DNA of 55,353 bases from an uncultured Bacteroidota bacterium. Lineage in GTDB: Bacteria; Bacteroidota; Bacteroidia; Flavobacteriales; Flavobacteriaceae. The position numbers were made by a program, and so were the translations under genes. The stretch spans positions 1-55,353 of the forward strand of contig CACNIG010000008.1 of assembly GCA_902620455.1 (NCBI GenBank), written 5' to 3'. Under the pieces are notes generated by a model that was given only the letters and a program-made list of their open reading frames with translations, was not told the origin of the DNA and ran no database searches. Below, in pieces: positions 1-9,898 of the stretch (position 1 is the stretch's first letter; every line of letters begins with the position of its first letter).

Positions 1-3000
1 TTCATTATTATACTCTGGAATATTAATTTGATTTATTTCATCAATTTCTTTTTTTAGTTCAATCCACTTTTTATCATGTGATTTAAGTGATTTAAGAATT
101 CCTTCACTAACATTAGGAATATCTCCTTTAATTTGATCAAGTATAAAAAGATAATCAGCTAAAAATTTATTTCTGAAATTTTCTACGTCATCATATGCTT
201 TAGTCTTTCTTTGCATCATTTTTTTATCCCAGTTATCCATTAACTTGAGCAATTTACTCCCATTATTTTTAACCTCTGAATCATCATCTAGTTCATCTAT
301 CATACCACTTAACTTATCCATTGACTTCTTATTTTCATTGATATATCCTGCCATTTCATTAAAACTACTCTCCATATGAGTCGCATATTTATCAAGATCT
401 ATATAGTCTTGATCTGAAACACTAAAATTTGGATTTTTTAAAATTTCAAACTCAGAATTAAATGAACTGTTTCCAACCTCTAAAATTAGATTGTACTTGC
501 CAGGAATTGCTTTATGTCCTCGAAAACTTCCTTCAATATATGCATATGGAACACCAATTAATGAGGTATGTCTAGTATCCCATACAAATCTATTTAATCC
601 AACTTTATTTGAAAGTACTGGTTCTCGTGAAGGTCCTCCATTATATGAAATGAAATTACTGTCAGATACACTAGTAATCTCCCTTACAAGCTTATTGTCC
701 TCATCATAAATCTTAATAGAGACTTTTTTACCATCATCCTCTTTTCCAATGTTGTAATATATTACAACACCATTTGCAGGATTAACTCCTGTAAATGATG
801 AAGTTCCATCTGAGTTATTTGAATTTAATTCACTAGACCAATTTCCAATTGTTGAGTTCTCAGGATCGTATAACTTGGTATTATTGTTACCATCAAATTG
901 TCTCACAAGTCCCATATCGTCTAGTATCCAAAAAGACCTTCCTTGAGTAGCAATAATTAAATCATCATGCTTAATCATTAAATCTGTAATAGCTAATACT
1001 GGCATGTTAAGATTGAATAATTCCCATTTTTTTCCATCATTGAATGAAATGTATACTCCAAGTTCTGTTCCTGCTACTAGCAGTCCCTTTCTTTTATTAT
1101 CTTCTCTAACAACTCTAGTATATGCTCCATTTGGTATATTACCTGAAATATTCTTCCAAGTTTTACCATAGTTTGTTGATTTATACAACCCAGGAGTCTT
1201 ATCATTAAACTTGTACCTTGTAGTAGCAATGTAAACTGTTGCTTTATCATGAGGAGAAACATCTATTGCATTAATTATTGTCTCAGGTAGACCTTTTGGA
1301 GTAATATCAATCCAAGACTCACCTCCATCCTGAGTAATATGAACTAACCCATCATCTGATCCAACATAAATTGTATTTGCCTCATGAGGAGATTCAACTA
1401 CATAGCTTATGGTTCCATAATTTTCGGCACCAACTGCTTCGTTTGTATATGGGCCACCACCATTTCCTTGTTTTTCATCTTCATCTCTTGTTAAATCTGG
1501 AGAGACAATTTTCCATGATTTGCCTTGATCATTTGTCTTAAATAGATGTTGAGCTGCATGATAAAAAGTATTTGGCTCATGTTGAGACCATATAATTGGT
1601 GCATTCCAATTAAACCTGTACTTCATATCTCTTGAAGCCCTCCCAATATAATTTATCGGCTCAATCATTACTTTTTTTCTAGCATTTGCTTTTGTGTCAT
1701 ATATATTAACACTTCCAAGATAACTACCCCCCATAACAATACTTGGATCATCAGGGTCAAAAGCAAGGAATGCGCTCTCACCTCCAGCAGAGGCTGACCA
1801 ATCTCTTTCTGAAATACCACCTCTAGACCCAATGCTAGAAATTTTAATTGTAGAATTATCTTGTTGACCACCATATAAGTTATATGGAAACATATTGTCA
1901 ACATTGACTCTATAAAATTGAGCAGTAGGCATATTGTATATACTAGACCAAGTACTTCCATTATCAAATGTTATTTCACCACCCCCGTCATCTGAAATAA
2001 TCATATTTTTAGAATTATTAGGATTTATCCATAAGTCATGATAATCCCCATGGCCACTATAAATCCTTTTCCAGGTTTTACCTCCATCAATTGATCTAAA
2101 AGCTCTTGCACTTAGCACATAAACAGTATCCTCATCATTTGGATCTGCAAATACTTCAATGTAATACCATGCTCTTGATGTTAGTTCAGCATAAGAACTA
2201 ACTTTAGACCAGCTTTCACCAGCATTATTTGATACAAATAAACCTCCTGACCTTTTGTTTGAATTACCTTCAGCAAGAAGAAATACCTTATCAGAGTTTG
2301 CTCTAGATACTGATATAGCCATCTTTCCTAGTTCTGATGGCAAGCCATTTTCTATTTTAAACCAACTATCTCCACCATCAAGGGATTTATATACTCCATC
2401 GCCTTGACCACCGCTTATAACTTTCCATGGAAGTCTTTGATGCTTCCACATGGTTGCATATAAAATTTTGGGATTATTATAATCTATTGAAAGTTCTGAG
2501 GCTCCTGTTAATTGATTTACAAAAAGTACATTATTCCAAGTTTTTCCGCCATCAATTGATTTATAAATACCTCTTTCTTTAGTTGGTCCATTAATAGCTC
2601 CTTGAGCAGCAACAAAAACTAAATCAGGATTTTCTGGATGAATTATTATTCTTGAAATTTGTTGAGTCTTCTCTAAACCAATGTGTTCCCACGTTTCACC
2701 TGCATCAGTTGATTTATAGACTCCATCTCCATAAGAAGTAGTTACCCCTCTTGGAGCATGCTCTCCCATACCAACATAAATTATTCTGCTATCACTATCA
2801 GCAACTGCAATCGCGCCAACTGAAGATGTCTTAAAGTAATCATCGGATATGTTAAACCAATTAACACCAGCATTAGTTGTTTTCCATAAACCTCCTCCTA
2901 CTGTTCCCATGTAATAGGTAAGTGGGTCTCCCACAACTCCAACTGAAGCTACGGATCTACCTCCTCGAAAAGGCCCTATGTTTCTATATTTTACCTCATC

Positions 3001-3084
3001 TAGTTTTTCCTCTAAATTCTGAGAATAAGAAAAGGGTGAAATTATAATTAAAGCAAAAAGTATTCTAAAATTCTTCATTAACAT
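1..3084 (-). CDS. Secreted BNR/VPS10-like beta-propeller protein, 3' end missing
   Basis: The minus-strand frame is open for 1028 codons from ATG at 3084 (a second in-frame ATG is at 3078) to the window edge, with no stop or frameshift where I spot-checked it. The N-terminus ([18 protein letters not shown], then SYSQ) reads as a signal peptide. After it comes [18 protein letters not shown], the typical opening of flavobacterial proteins annotated as VPS10/sortilin-like or glycosyl-hydrolase BNR-repeat proteins. Asp-box style repeats recur: [63 protein letters not shown]. These build beta-propellers. The last part has a beta-sandwich-like stretch ([10 protein letters not shown]) and a charged helical tail. 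Family members are usually only slightly longer, so few residues are missing. The substrate is unknown; an extracellular or outer-membrane role is inferred from the signal peptide. It is divergent from bshC with a 73-bp gap. Confidence 0.85.
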   Translation of the reverse strand, partial: MLMKNFRILFALIIISPFSYSQNLEEKLDEVKYRNIGPFRGGRSVASVGVVGDPLTYYMGTVGGGLWKTTNAGVNWFNISDDYFKTSSVGAIAVADSDSRIIYVGMGEHAPRGVTTSYGDGVYKSTDAGETWEHIGLEKTQQISRIIIHPENPDLVFVAAQGAINGPTKERGIYKSIDGGKTWNNVLFVNQLTGASELSIDYNNPKILYATMWKHQRLPWKVISGGQGDGVYKSLDGGDSWFKIENGLPSELGKMAISVSRANSDKVFLLAEGNSNKRSGGLFVSNNAGESWSKVSSYAELTSRAWYYIEVFADPNDEDTVYVLSARAFRSIDGGKTWKRIYSGHGDYHDLWINPNNSKNMIISDDGGGEITFDNGSTWSSIYNMPTAQFYRVNVDNMFPYNLYGGQQDNSTIKISSIGSRGGISERDWSASAGGESAFLAFDPDDPSIVMGGSYLGSVNIYDTKANARKKVMIEPINYIGRASRDMKYRFNWNAPIIWSQHEPNTFYHAAQHLFKTNDQGKSWKIVSPDLTRDEDEKQGNGGGPYTNEAVGAENYGTISYVVESPHEANTIYVGSDDGLVHITQDGGESWIDITPKGLPETIINAIDVSPHDKATVYIATTRYKFNDKTPGLYKSTNYGKTWKNISGNIPNGAYTRVVREDNKRKGLLVAGTELGVYISFNDGKKWELFNLNMPVLAITDLMIKHDDLIIATQGRSFWILDDMGLVRQFDGNNNTKLYDPENSTIGNWSSELNSNNSDGTSSFTGVNPANGVVIYYNIGKEDDGKKVSIKIYDEDNKLVREITSVSDSNFISYNGGPSREPVLSNKVGLNRFVWDTRHTSLIGVPYAYIEGSFRGHKAIPGKYNLILEVGNSSFNSEFEILKNPNFSVSDQDYIDLDKYATHMESSFNEMAGYINENKKSMDKLSGMIDELDDDSEVKNNGSKLLKLMDNWDKKMMQRKTKAYDDVENFRNKFLADYLFILDQIKGDIPNVSEGILKSLKSHDKKWIELKKEIDEINQINIPEYNNE

Positions 3085-3157
3085 GATAGTTTATAGTTAG
3101 ATATACTAAGTTACACCCAATTTTGAAAAATTCAGATATATTTACAAAAATTAAGGG

Positions 3158-4765
3158 ATGAAAAGTCAAATAATCCAAAGAGAGACTAAACTCATTGGAG
3201 ATGAACTTATCGAAAAATTCATTTTAGGTGATAAAAAAGTCTTGAAATACATCAATTCTTTTTATAGTAACGAAAATGTTAAAATACAATCTGAAAATAA
3301 AAGTAAAAGCTTTTCCAAAGAACAAAGAGAAATTCTAGTAAAATCCATAAAAAATCAATATTCTAAAATTGATATATCGGAGCAGACTTCAGAAAATATT
3401 AGCTCCCTTCTTGATTCTAAAACTTTTTGTATCACTACCGGTCACCAGCTTAATTTGTTTACTGGTCCCCTGATGGTTATTCTCAAGATAGCTCAGGTAA
3501 TTAGTATTAGTAAGAAGTTAAATTCAGAAATTAAAAATTTTAAATATGTACCAGTCCTATGGATTGCAAGTGAGGATCATGATTTTGATGAGATTTCAGA
3601 AGTCAACCTAGGTCAAAAAAACATTAAATGGGAAATCAATTCAAATAATAAGCCTGTTGGAGAAATTGAGATTAATAACATCAAGGATTTAATAAGAAAT
3701 TATAAGGATTTAATTATTGATTATGATTTTAAAGAAAAATTTGAAGAGATCATAGATAATTCGTATAAGGACGGTGTTAGTCTGTCTATGTCAACGATAA
3801 AATTCATTAATTATTTATTCTCAGACCATGGATTAATAATTATTGATGCTAACAAAAAGGAATTAAAAGATTTTTTTAAACCTCAATTAAAAAATGAAAT
3901 AGAAAAATTTTCTTGTAGAGAAAATAACTCTTTGCAGATATCTAAACTTAAGAAAGACTTTGAATCATTTAAGGTTCAAGTAAACCCATCAGATATTAAT
4001 TTTTTCAAACTTACTGACAAAGGAAGAAAGCGTGTTAGATATAATAATGAATCATTTAAAGTAGATGATGAGAATTTATACAGTAAAGATCAAATACTAG
4101 ATTTGATTGGCAGAAGTCCAGAGTTGTTTTCTCCAAATGTAATTATGAGACCTTTATACCAGGAAGTTGTCTTGCCAAATGTATGTTATGTTGGAGGTCC
4201 AAATGAATTGAGATATTGGATGCAGTTAAAAACTTATTTTGATGACAATAAAGTTCAATTTCCAATTCTTAAATTAAGGAATAGTGCATATGTAATAGAT
4301 TCTAAGACTTCAAAAAAAATTAAAAACTCTGGAATTGAAATCAAGTATTTTATAGGAGAACTAAATGAACTACTAAATTATAAAATAGAGAACACCTCTA
4401 GTATAAAGGTAAACTTCGATTCTTTAAGATCAAATTTATCTTTACAATTTGATGAGTTAAGAAAAGTTTCACTTGAAACAGACAAATCATTTGTAGGTGC
4501 TCTAAATGCTCAAGAAAAAAAACAAAAAAAGGGAATTGACGATCTTGAGAAAAAACTGATTAAAGCTGAAAAGAAAAATTATGAAGCTGAAATCAAATCA
4601 ATAAGGTCTATTCACAGTTATCTTAACCCATGTAATATTTCACAAGAGAGGTACTTAAATTTTGGAAATTTCTACTCTTCTAAGGGACCTTCATTTATAA
4701 ATTATATAGTTGAGAAAATCTCAATAATGGACGATAAAATATTAATAATAGATCTTGAAGATTAA
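3158..4765 (+). CDS. bshC: Putative cysteine ligase BshC (bacillithiol biosynthesis)
   Basis: The 535-residue protein matches BshC, the enzyme proposed to add cysteine to glucosaminyl-malate in the last step of bacillithiol synthesis. Visible hallmarks are TGHQLNLFTGP (residues 94-104) and WIASEDHDFDE (135-145), a Rossmann-like core, then MRPLYQEVVLPNVCYVGGP near residue 330-350. A lysine/glutamate-rich coiled coil follows at about 445-485, and the C-terminus ends in a conserved FYSSKGPSFINYI block. Length is normal for the family. It starts at an ATG with an A-rich leader and lies 21 bp before guaA, which has its own promoter-like box. The direct catalytic role of BshC is known to be less firmly proven than those of BshA and BshB. 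Neither bshA nor bshB is in this window. Confidence 0.93.
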   Translation: MKSQIIQRETKLIGDELIEKFILGDKKVLKYINSFYSNENVKIQSENKSKSFSKEQREILVKSIKNQYSKIDISEQTSENISSLLDSKTFCITTGHQLNLFTGPLMVILKIAQVISISKKLNSEIKNFKYVPVLWIASEDHDFDEISEVNLGQKNIKWEINSNNKPVGEIEINNIKDLIRNYKDLIIDYDFKEKFEEIIDNSYKDGVSLSMSTIKFINYLFSDHGLIIIDANKKELKDFFKPQLKNEIEKFSCRENNSLQISKLKKDFESFKVQVNPSDINFFKLTDKGRKRVRYNNESFKVDDENLYSKDQILDLIGRSPELFSPNVIMRPLYQEVVLPNVCYVGGPNELRYWMQLKTYFDDNKVQFPILKLRNSAYVIDSKTSKKIKNSGIEIKYFIGELNELLNYKIENTSSIKVNFDSLRSNLSLQFDELRKVSLETDKSFVGALNAQEKKQKKGIDDLEKKLIKAEKKNYEAEIKSIRSIHSYLNPCNISQERYLNFGNFYSSKGPSFINYIVEKISIMDDKILIIDLED

Positions 4766-4775
4766 TTTATAGTTG

Positions 4776-4783
4776 TATTTTTG
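4776..4783 (+). promoter_or_regulatory. Candidate -7 promoter box (TATTTTTG) for guaA
   Basis: TATTTTTG fits the Bacteroidetes -7 consensus TAnnTTTG. With the usual spacing of about four bases from the final G to +1, transcription would begin on the A of the guaA ATG at 4787, giving a leaderless message. No good -33 TTG is visible, so this is a sequence-only prediction. Confidence 0.45.
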
Positions 4784-4786
4784 TCC

Positions 4787-6316
4787 ATGCAGAATAAAGT
4801 CTTAATAGTTGATTTTGGCTCTCAGTATACTCAATTAATTGCTAGGAGAATTAGAGAGCTTTTTATTTACTGTGAGATTTCACCATTTAACAATCTTCCT
4901 GAAGATTTAAATCAATATAAAGCCATTGTGCTTTCTGGTTCTCCTTTTTCTGTTAATCAAGCAAATTCTCCTGAAATTAATCTTAAAATTATTTTAGGCA
5001 ACATTCCTGTAATCGCAATCTGTTATGGAGCACAACTAATTGCAAAATCCCTCAATGGAAAAGTTGAGAACTCAAACTCAAGAGAATATGGAAGAGCCAA
5101 TCTGTCATTCATTGAAAAGGATTGTAAGCTTTTTCACAACATAAAAATAAATAATCAAGTGTGGATGAGCCATGGAGACACAATTACAACTTTACCTGAT
5201 GGTGCAAGAGTTATTGCTAGTACAGACTCTGTAAAAAATGCTGCTTACTCAATCGACTCTCTAAATTTATATGCTTTACAATTTCATCCTGAGGTTTTTC
5301 ATACAGATAATGGTCTAAAAATATTTGAAAACTTTTTCATAGAAGAATTAAAATTTATTAAAGAGTGGAATCCTGAATCTTTTATTGACAGGACAGTTAA
5401 AAAATTGAAATCTGAAATATTAGATGAAAAAGTAATTTTAGGTCTCTCGGGTGGAGTAGACTCTAGTGTAGCTGCTGTTCTACTTGATAGAGCAATAGGT
5501 AAGAATTTACATTGCATTTTTGTAAATAATGGTCTTTTAAGAAAAAATGAATATGATGAAGTATTAAACCAATATATTGGAATCGGTTTAAATGTCAAAG
5601 GTGTTGACGCATCGGATCAATTTATAAGCGGTCTTAAAGGTGTGATTGATCCTGAGAGGAAAAGAAAGATAATTGGTAATACATTTATTGATGTTTTTGA
5701 TGAAGAATCAAAAAAAATATCCAATGCAAAATGGCTTGCTCAAGGAACTATTTATCCAGATGTTATTGAATCAATCTCTGTAAAAGGACCATCTGCAACT
5801 ATTAAGTCTCACCATAATGTTGGAGGCCTTCCCGAAAAAATGAATCTTAAGGTCATTGAACCTCTTAGGATGTTATTTAAAGATGAAGTAAGAAAAATTG
5901 GTAACTCTTTAAAAATGCCTCAAGAAATACTATCTAGACATCCCTTTCCAGGTCCAGGTCTTGGAATAAGAATTCTTGGAGAAGTTGACTATGAAAGTAT
6001 AGGGCTTATTCAGGAAGCTGATAAAATTTACATTGATGCTCTAAAAAAATGGAATCTCTATAATAAAATTTGGCAAGCTGGCTCTATACTATTACCTGTT
6101 AAAAGTGTCGGTGTAATGGGGGATGAAAGAACTTATGAAAGATGTGTTGCATTAAGGGCAGTAGTCTCAACTGATGGAATGACTGCAGATTGGTATGAAT
6201 TTTCAAATGATTTCTTGAAAGAGGTTTCCAATAATATTATTAATAAAGTTAAAGGAATAAATAGAGTTGTTTATGACATAAGTTCTAAACCTCCTGCCAC
6301 AATTGAGTGGGAATAA
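4787..6316 (+). CDS. guaA: GMP synthase (glutamine-hydrolysing)
   Basis: It converts XMP to GMP with ATP and glutamine, the last step of guanine nucleotide synthesis. The N-terminal class-I amidotransferase domain has the nucleophile Cys79 in AICYGAQ and His167/Glu169 in QFHPEVF. The ATP-pyrophosphatase domain has the P-loop LSGGVDSS (about 220-227). The C-terminal dimerisation domain contains [13 protein letters not shown] and ends in KPPATIEWE. The 509-residue length is normal. I start at ATG 4787 ([16 protein letters not shown]); a TTG two codons upstream (4781) is inside the predicted -7 box and is unlikely to be used. The next gene begins 7 bp after the stop, suggesting co-transcription. 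Confidence 0.97.
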   Translation: MQNKVLIVDFGSQYTQLIARRIRELFIYCEISPFNNLPEDLNQYKAIVLSGSPFSVNQANSPEINLKIILGNIPVIAICYGAQLIAKSLNGKVENSNSREYGRANLSFIEKDCKLFHNIKINNQVWMSHGDTITTLPDGARVIASTDSVKNAAYSIDSLNLYALQFHPEVFHTDNGLKIFENFFIEELKFIKEWNPESFIDRTVKKLKSEILDEKVILGLSGGVDSSVAAVLLDRAIGKNLHCIFVNNGLLRKNEYDEVLNQYIGIGLNVKGVDASDQFISGLKGVIDPERKRKIIGNTFIDVFDEESKKISNAKWLAQGTIYPDVIESISVKGPSATIKSHHNVGGLPEKMNLKVIEPLRMLFKDEVRKIGNSLKMPQEILSRHPFPGPGLGIRILGEVDYESIGLIQEADKIYIDALKKWNLYNKIWQAGSILLPVKSVGVMGDERTYERCVALRAVVSTDGMTADWYEFSNDFLKEVSNNIINKVKGINRVVYDISSKPPATIEWE

Positions 6317-6323
6317 AGCACAT

Positions 6324-6836
6324 ATGGAAGAACTACATAATTTATTTAAACCAATGTTAACTCCAAAACAAATGCTCCATAAGGGTATTTTTGGAGGAAC
6401 ATATTTTAATCAGCTTGTTGACTATAGAATATTTCCAAGAGATTGGTTCGAGAATCTCGATGAATCTTATTATTTGTCAAAAAAATATTTAGTAAAAATT
6501 AATTTATTTAAAATTAAATCTGGACAATCTCAGGACGAATGGGAAGCGAAAGGGTGGATACATAAAGATGATCCGCGAGGCTGGTTTGAATGGTATTGTA
6601 AGTATTATAACGGAAGACGTCACGAGGATGATATAAGACAAATAAAAAGATGGCTAGCATTCTGTGGTCCAAAGGGGAGATTTAGAAATTCTATTTATAA
6701 TAAAATATACAAGTCTGGTTTAGGAATAGAAAATTCAAAGGATATTTCTCCTAGAATTCAACAGTCTTTATTACATTGGTCATACATAGTTAATAATGAG
6801 CATTATGAATTATGGAAACTTGAAAGACAGAAATAA
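6324..6836 (+). CDS. Conserved protein of unknown function (GWFEWYC/GRR motif)
   Basis: This 170-residue soluble protein has no signal peptide or membrane segment. I do not recognise a function, but I recall similar uncharacterised proteins from other marine bacteria and cyanobacteria; a database search is needed. Likely conserved blocks are LTPKQMLHKGIFGG (12-25), FPRDWF (37-42), DPRGWFEWYCKYYNGRR (83-99), RQIKRW (105-110) and SPRIQQSLLHW (142-152). It is very rich in Trp, Tyr and basic residues, so nucleic-acid or ligand binding would not surprise, but that is speculation. ATG 6324 is chosen over a TTG at 6303 that would overlap guaA. The stop TAA is immediately followed by the GTG start of the LysM gene, so guaA, this gene and the LysM gene look like one operon. 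Confidence 0.8.
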   Translation: MEELHNLFKPMLTPKQMLHKGIFGGTYFNQLVDYRIFPRDWFENLDESYYLSKKYLVKINLFKIKSGQSQDEWEAKGWIHKDDPRGWFEWYCKYYNGRRHEDDIRQIKRWLAFCGPKGRFRNSIYNKIYKSGLGIENSKDISPRIQQSLLHWSYIVNNEHYELWKLERQK

Positions 6837-8225
6837 GTGAAAAAAGTATTTATTCTTTTATTAATAACATTACATCCAATATTTCCACAAAATATTGTGT
6901 CCGATACTATTATTCACGAAGTTGAGAGAAAAGAAACACTTTTTTCTATTTCACAGAAATATAAAGTTAATATAAATGATATACTTGAACTTAATCCAAA
7001 ACTTAGAGAATCAAGATTAAAAAGAAAATCAAAAATTTTAATTCCAGTATTAGAGTCAATTAAAGAATCAATATTAGTTAAAAAAGACTCATTAATTAAA
7101 GATGATAACTTATCTAGGCTAGACTCAATTTTTATAAAAAAAAGAAAAAAAGATAGTCAATTAAATCTTTCAGTCATACTTCCATTCAGATCTAATACAG
7201 TTAACTATGATTCAATTAAAGAAGTCGAGTCTTTATTTGAGGACAGAAACTTGTATACAATTACCTTAGATTTTTACTCTGGAATTTTGTATGCGATTGA
7301 AGATTTAAAGGAATTAAATATTTCCATCAATCTTAATGTTTTTGATACTGAGAATTCATTAAATAAATTGAATGACATATCATCTAATGATTTAGTTAGA
7401 AATTCAGATGTAATTATTGGACCATTAATTCCCAGAAACTTTGAAACATTTTCAAATATTGAATTACTTGAATCAATTCCAAAAGTATTTCCTTTATCAA
7501 CTATACCAATTAAGATAATAAAAGGAGTAATTCAATCAGTCACACCTAAAAAACTTTTGAGAAACAGAATGATAAATTATTTAGATGAAAATTTAAATAG
7601 AGAGGATAATATTGTAATAATAGCTGATTCTTTAAATAACGAAATTGATTCCAAGCTATCAGAAATCTTTCCTAATTCAATTAAAATAAAACCAGAATTT
7701 GAGGGCTACATTCTACCAGAACTTTTAGATTCACTTTTGGTTGATTCTCTGCCGAATAAGGTAATTGTGGAATCTGAAATATTTACATTAATATCTAGTG
7801 TAGTATCACAACTTAACTCACAAATTACTTCTGAAAGAGATGTTAAATTATACACTACATATAGAGGTAATCAATATGATGATCCAAGCATTAATATTAA
7901 AGATCTGGGAAACTTAGCCTTTACTTACACTTCAATTTCAAAAAAAATGAATAATGATTCTATCACAAAATTCGAAAATGGATATCTAAACTTGTTTGGG
8001 AGTCTTCCCAATAAAGATGTTATAAGGGGTTATGATGTTACAAAAGATATATTACTTAGAGTTTTAATTGATAAAAATTTAAATAGAACTACTAAATATG
8101 ACGAGCAATCATACATTGAATCTAAATTTTTATACAAAAAAGATACTCTGGGTGGTTTATACAATTCCTCTATGTTTATTCTTAGGCATAGAGAGTATGA
8201 TATTGAAGAGATTATTGTACAATAA
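6837..8225 (+). CDS. Exported LysM-domain protein with periplasmic-binding-like region
   Basis: It starts at GTG 6837, directly after the previous stop. MKKVFILLLITLHPIFPQ is a signal peptide. Residues about 27-71 form a LysM domain (HEVERKETLFSISQKYKVN, then DILELNPKLR and KSKILIPV), which binds peptidoglycan or chitin-like glycan. After a Lys/Asp linker, residues from about 113 on (LNLSVILPFRSN) look like the type-1 periplasmic-binding fold often annotated as an amino-acid ABC substrate-binding or LpoA-like domain. The combination is a standard Flavobacteria protein found next to guaA and pyrG. By analogy it may link envelope peptidoglycan to outer-membrane or synthase control; this is inference. 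No hydrolase motif is visible. Confidence 0.82.
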   Translation: MKKVFILLLITLHPIFPQNIVSDTIIHEVERKETLFSISQKYKVNINDILELNPKLRESRLKRKSKILIPVLESIKESILVKKDSLIKDDNLSRLDSIFIKKRKKDSQLNLSVILPFRSNTVNYDSIKEVESLFEDRNLYTITLDFYSGILYAIEDLKELNISINLNVFDTENSLNKLNDISSNDLVRNSDVIIGPLIPRNFETFSNIELLESIPKVFPLSTIPIKIIKGVIQSVTPKKLLRNRMINYLDENLNREDNIVIIADSLNNEIDSKLSEIFPNSIKIKPEFEGYILPELLDSLLVDSLPNKVIVESEIFTLISSVVSQLNSQITSERDVKLYTTYRGNQYDDPSINIKDLGNLAFTYTSISKKMNNDSITKFENGYLNLFGSLPNKDVIRGYDVTKDILLRVLIDKNLNRTTKYDEQSYIESKFLYKKDTLGGLYNSSMFILRHREYDIEEIIVQ

Positions 8226-8249
8226 GTTATTAAATACTCTAATATTTTG

Positions 8250-8257
8250 TAAATTTG
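8250..8257 (+). promoter_or_regulatory. Candidate -7 promoter box (TAAATTTG) for pyrG
   Basis: TAAATTTG matches TAnnTTTG and lies 25 bp before the pyrG ATG, predicting a leader of about 22 nt. The leader contains two TCCGGA palindromes (8260-8265 and 8278-8283) that can pair across a 12-nt loop, the second touching the start codon. Confidence 0.5.
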
Positions 8258-8282
8258 AGTCCGGAAATATTATTCTATCCGG

Positions 8283-9896
8283 ATGAATAAACCTAAATAT
8301 ATCTTTGTTACTGGTGGTGTTACCTCCTCTCTTGGAAAGGGTATTGTATCTGCCTCACTAGCAAGGCTTCTTCAGGCTCAAGGTTTAAACGTTTCGATTC
8401 AAAAGTTAGATCCGTACATTAATGTTGATCCTGGGACATTAAATCCATATGAGCATGGCGAGTGTTACGTAACTGATGATGGAGCTGAAACTGATCTTGA
8501 TCTAGGTCATTATGAAAGATTTTTAAGTATCAATACTTCACAAAAAAATAATATAACAACCGGAAAAATTTATCAAAATGTAATTGAAAAAGAGAGAAAA
8601 GGAGAGTTTTTAGGTAAAACAGTTCAGGTTATACCTCATGTTACAAATGAGATAAAGGAAAATATTAGAAATCTAAATAATAAAAATAATTTAGATATAA
8701 TAATTACTGAGATTGGAGGTACAGTAGGTGATATTGAGTCATTACCATTTTTGGAAGCAGTTAGACAAGTTATTTATGAAGAAGGTCCTGAAAACTCTAT
8801 GGTTATTCATCTAACGTTAATCCCTTTCTTATCTGCAACAGGAGAATTAAAAACAAAGCCAACACAACATTCAGTTAAAACTCTCATGGAACTGGGTCTA
8901 AAGGCAGATGTTTTAGTGTGTAGAACAGAAAAGGTATTATCTGATGAGATAAAAAATAAATTGGCATTATTTTGTAATGTTCGATTTGACTGTGTAATTC
9001 AGTCTATCGACGTAGAGACTATTTATGATGTTCCTATTAAAATGATGGATGAAGGACTAGATAAGGTAACACTGGAAAAGTTTAACATAAAAGAATCCGA
9101 GCCTAATCTTGATAAATGGAAAAATTTCCTCCATAGACTAAAGAATCCAACTCATCAAATAAACATTGGCTTAGTTGGAAAATATGTTGAGTTAGATGAT
9201 TCATATAAATCAATTCTAGAATCACTTATTCATGCAGGAGCTGAAAATGAGGTTAAGGTTGTTGTTAATTCAATTCACTCTGAATATTTAGATAAAGAAA
9301 ATATTTCAAAAAATTTAAGACAATTAGATGGGATTATTGTTGCCCCAGGTTTTGGTCAACGAGGTCTTGATGGAAAAATTCTTGCTGTTGAGTATGCTAG
9401 AGTAAATAAGATACCTTTTCTTGGAATATGTCTAGGAATGCAAATGGCTGTGATAGAGTATGCTAGAAATGTTAAAAAGATTAGGTATGCTAATTCAACA
9501 GAAATCTCCGAGAAATGTAAAGATCCTGTTATAGACTTAATGACATCACAAAAGGAAATTATTAATAAGGGAGGAACGATGAGGCTTGGAGCTTGGGATT
9601 GTGAAATAGAAAAAAATACTAAATCTTATAAATGCTATAAGAAAAAATTAATTTCAGAGAGACATAGACATAGATATGAATTTAACAATAATTACACAGA
9701 TAGAATCTTTGATGATAAATTTGTAATTGCAGGATCAAATCCTGATACAAAACTTGTTGAGATAGTTGAAAATATTGATCATCCGTGGTTTGTTGGAGTT
9801 CAATTTCACCCTGAATACAAAAGTAGTGTTTATAATCCTCATCCAATTTTTGTAAACTTTGTAAAAGCTAGTTTAAAAAAATATTTAAATAAATAA
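8283..9896 (+). CDS. pyrG: CTP synthase
   Basis: It makes CTP from UTP, ATP and glutamine, the last step of pyrimidine nucleotide synthesis. The synthetase half opens with KYIFVTGGVTSSLGKGI, holding the P-loop. ECYVTDDGAETDLDLGHYER and TEIGGTVGDIESLPFLEA are the nucleotide-binding signatures. The amidotransferase half has the nucleophile Cys383 in LGICLGMQ and the His-Glu pair in VQFHPEYKS. Length (537) is typical. The promoter-like box upstream suggests it can be transcribed apart from the LysM gene, although the gap is only 57 bp. yidC begins 2 bp after its stop. Confidence 0.97.
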   Translation: MNKPKYIFVTGGVTSSLGKGIVSASLARLLQAQGLNVSIQKLDPYINVDPGTLNPYEHGECYVTDDGAETDLDLGHYERFLSINTSQKNNITTGKIYQNVIEKERKGEFLGKTVQVIPHVTNEIKENIRNLNNKNNLDIIITEIGGTVGDIESLPFLEAVRQVIYEEGPENSMVIHLTLIPFLSATGELKTKPTQHSVKTLMELGLKADVLVCRTEKVLSDEIKNKLALFCNVRFDCVIQSIDVETIYDVPIKMMDEGLDKVTLEKFNIKESEPNLDKWKNFLHRLKNPTHQINIGLVGKYVELDDSYKSILESLIHAGAENEVKVVVNSIHSEYLDKENISKNLRQLDGIIVAPGFGQRGLDGKILAVEYARVNKIPFLGICLGMQMAVIEYARNVKKIRYANSTEISEKCKDPVIDLMTSQKEIINKGGTMRLGAWDCEIEKNTKSYKCYKKKLISERHRHRYEFNNNYTDRIFDDKFVIAGSNPDTKLVEIVENIDHPWFVGVQFHPEYKSSVYNPHPIFVNFVKASLKKYLNK

Positions 9897-9898
9897 TT

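Noticed and set aside
3085-3157. Bidirectional promoter between the BNR-repeat gene and bshC.
   Set aside because: Only one-mismatch boxes (TATATTTA for bshC; AATTTTTG on the minus strand) are present, not enough for a feature.
4781-4786. Longer GuaA starting at TTG 4781.
   Set aside because: The codon is part of the predicted -7 box and the family N-terminus fits the ATG at 4787. The same reasoning removed longer starts for gltA (32004), the 6303 gene, rpmC (20489), carA (29519), ggt (42441), the VOC gene (39123) and the acyl-CoA dehydrogenase (45949).
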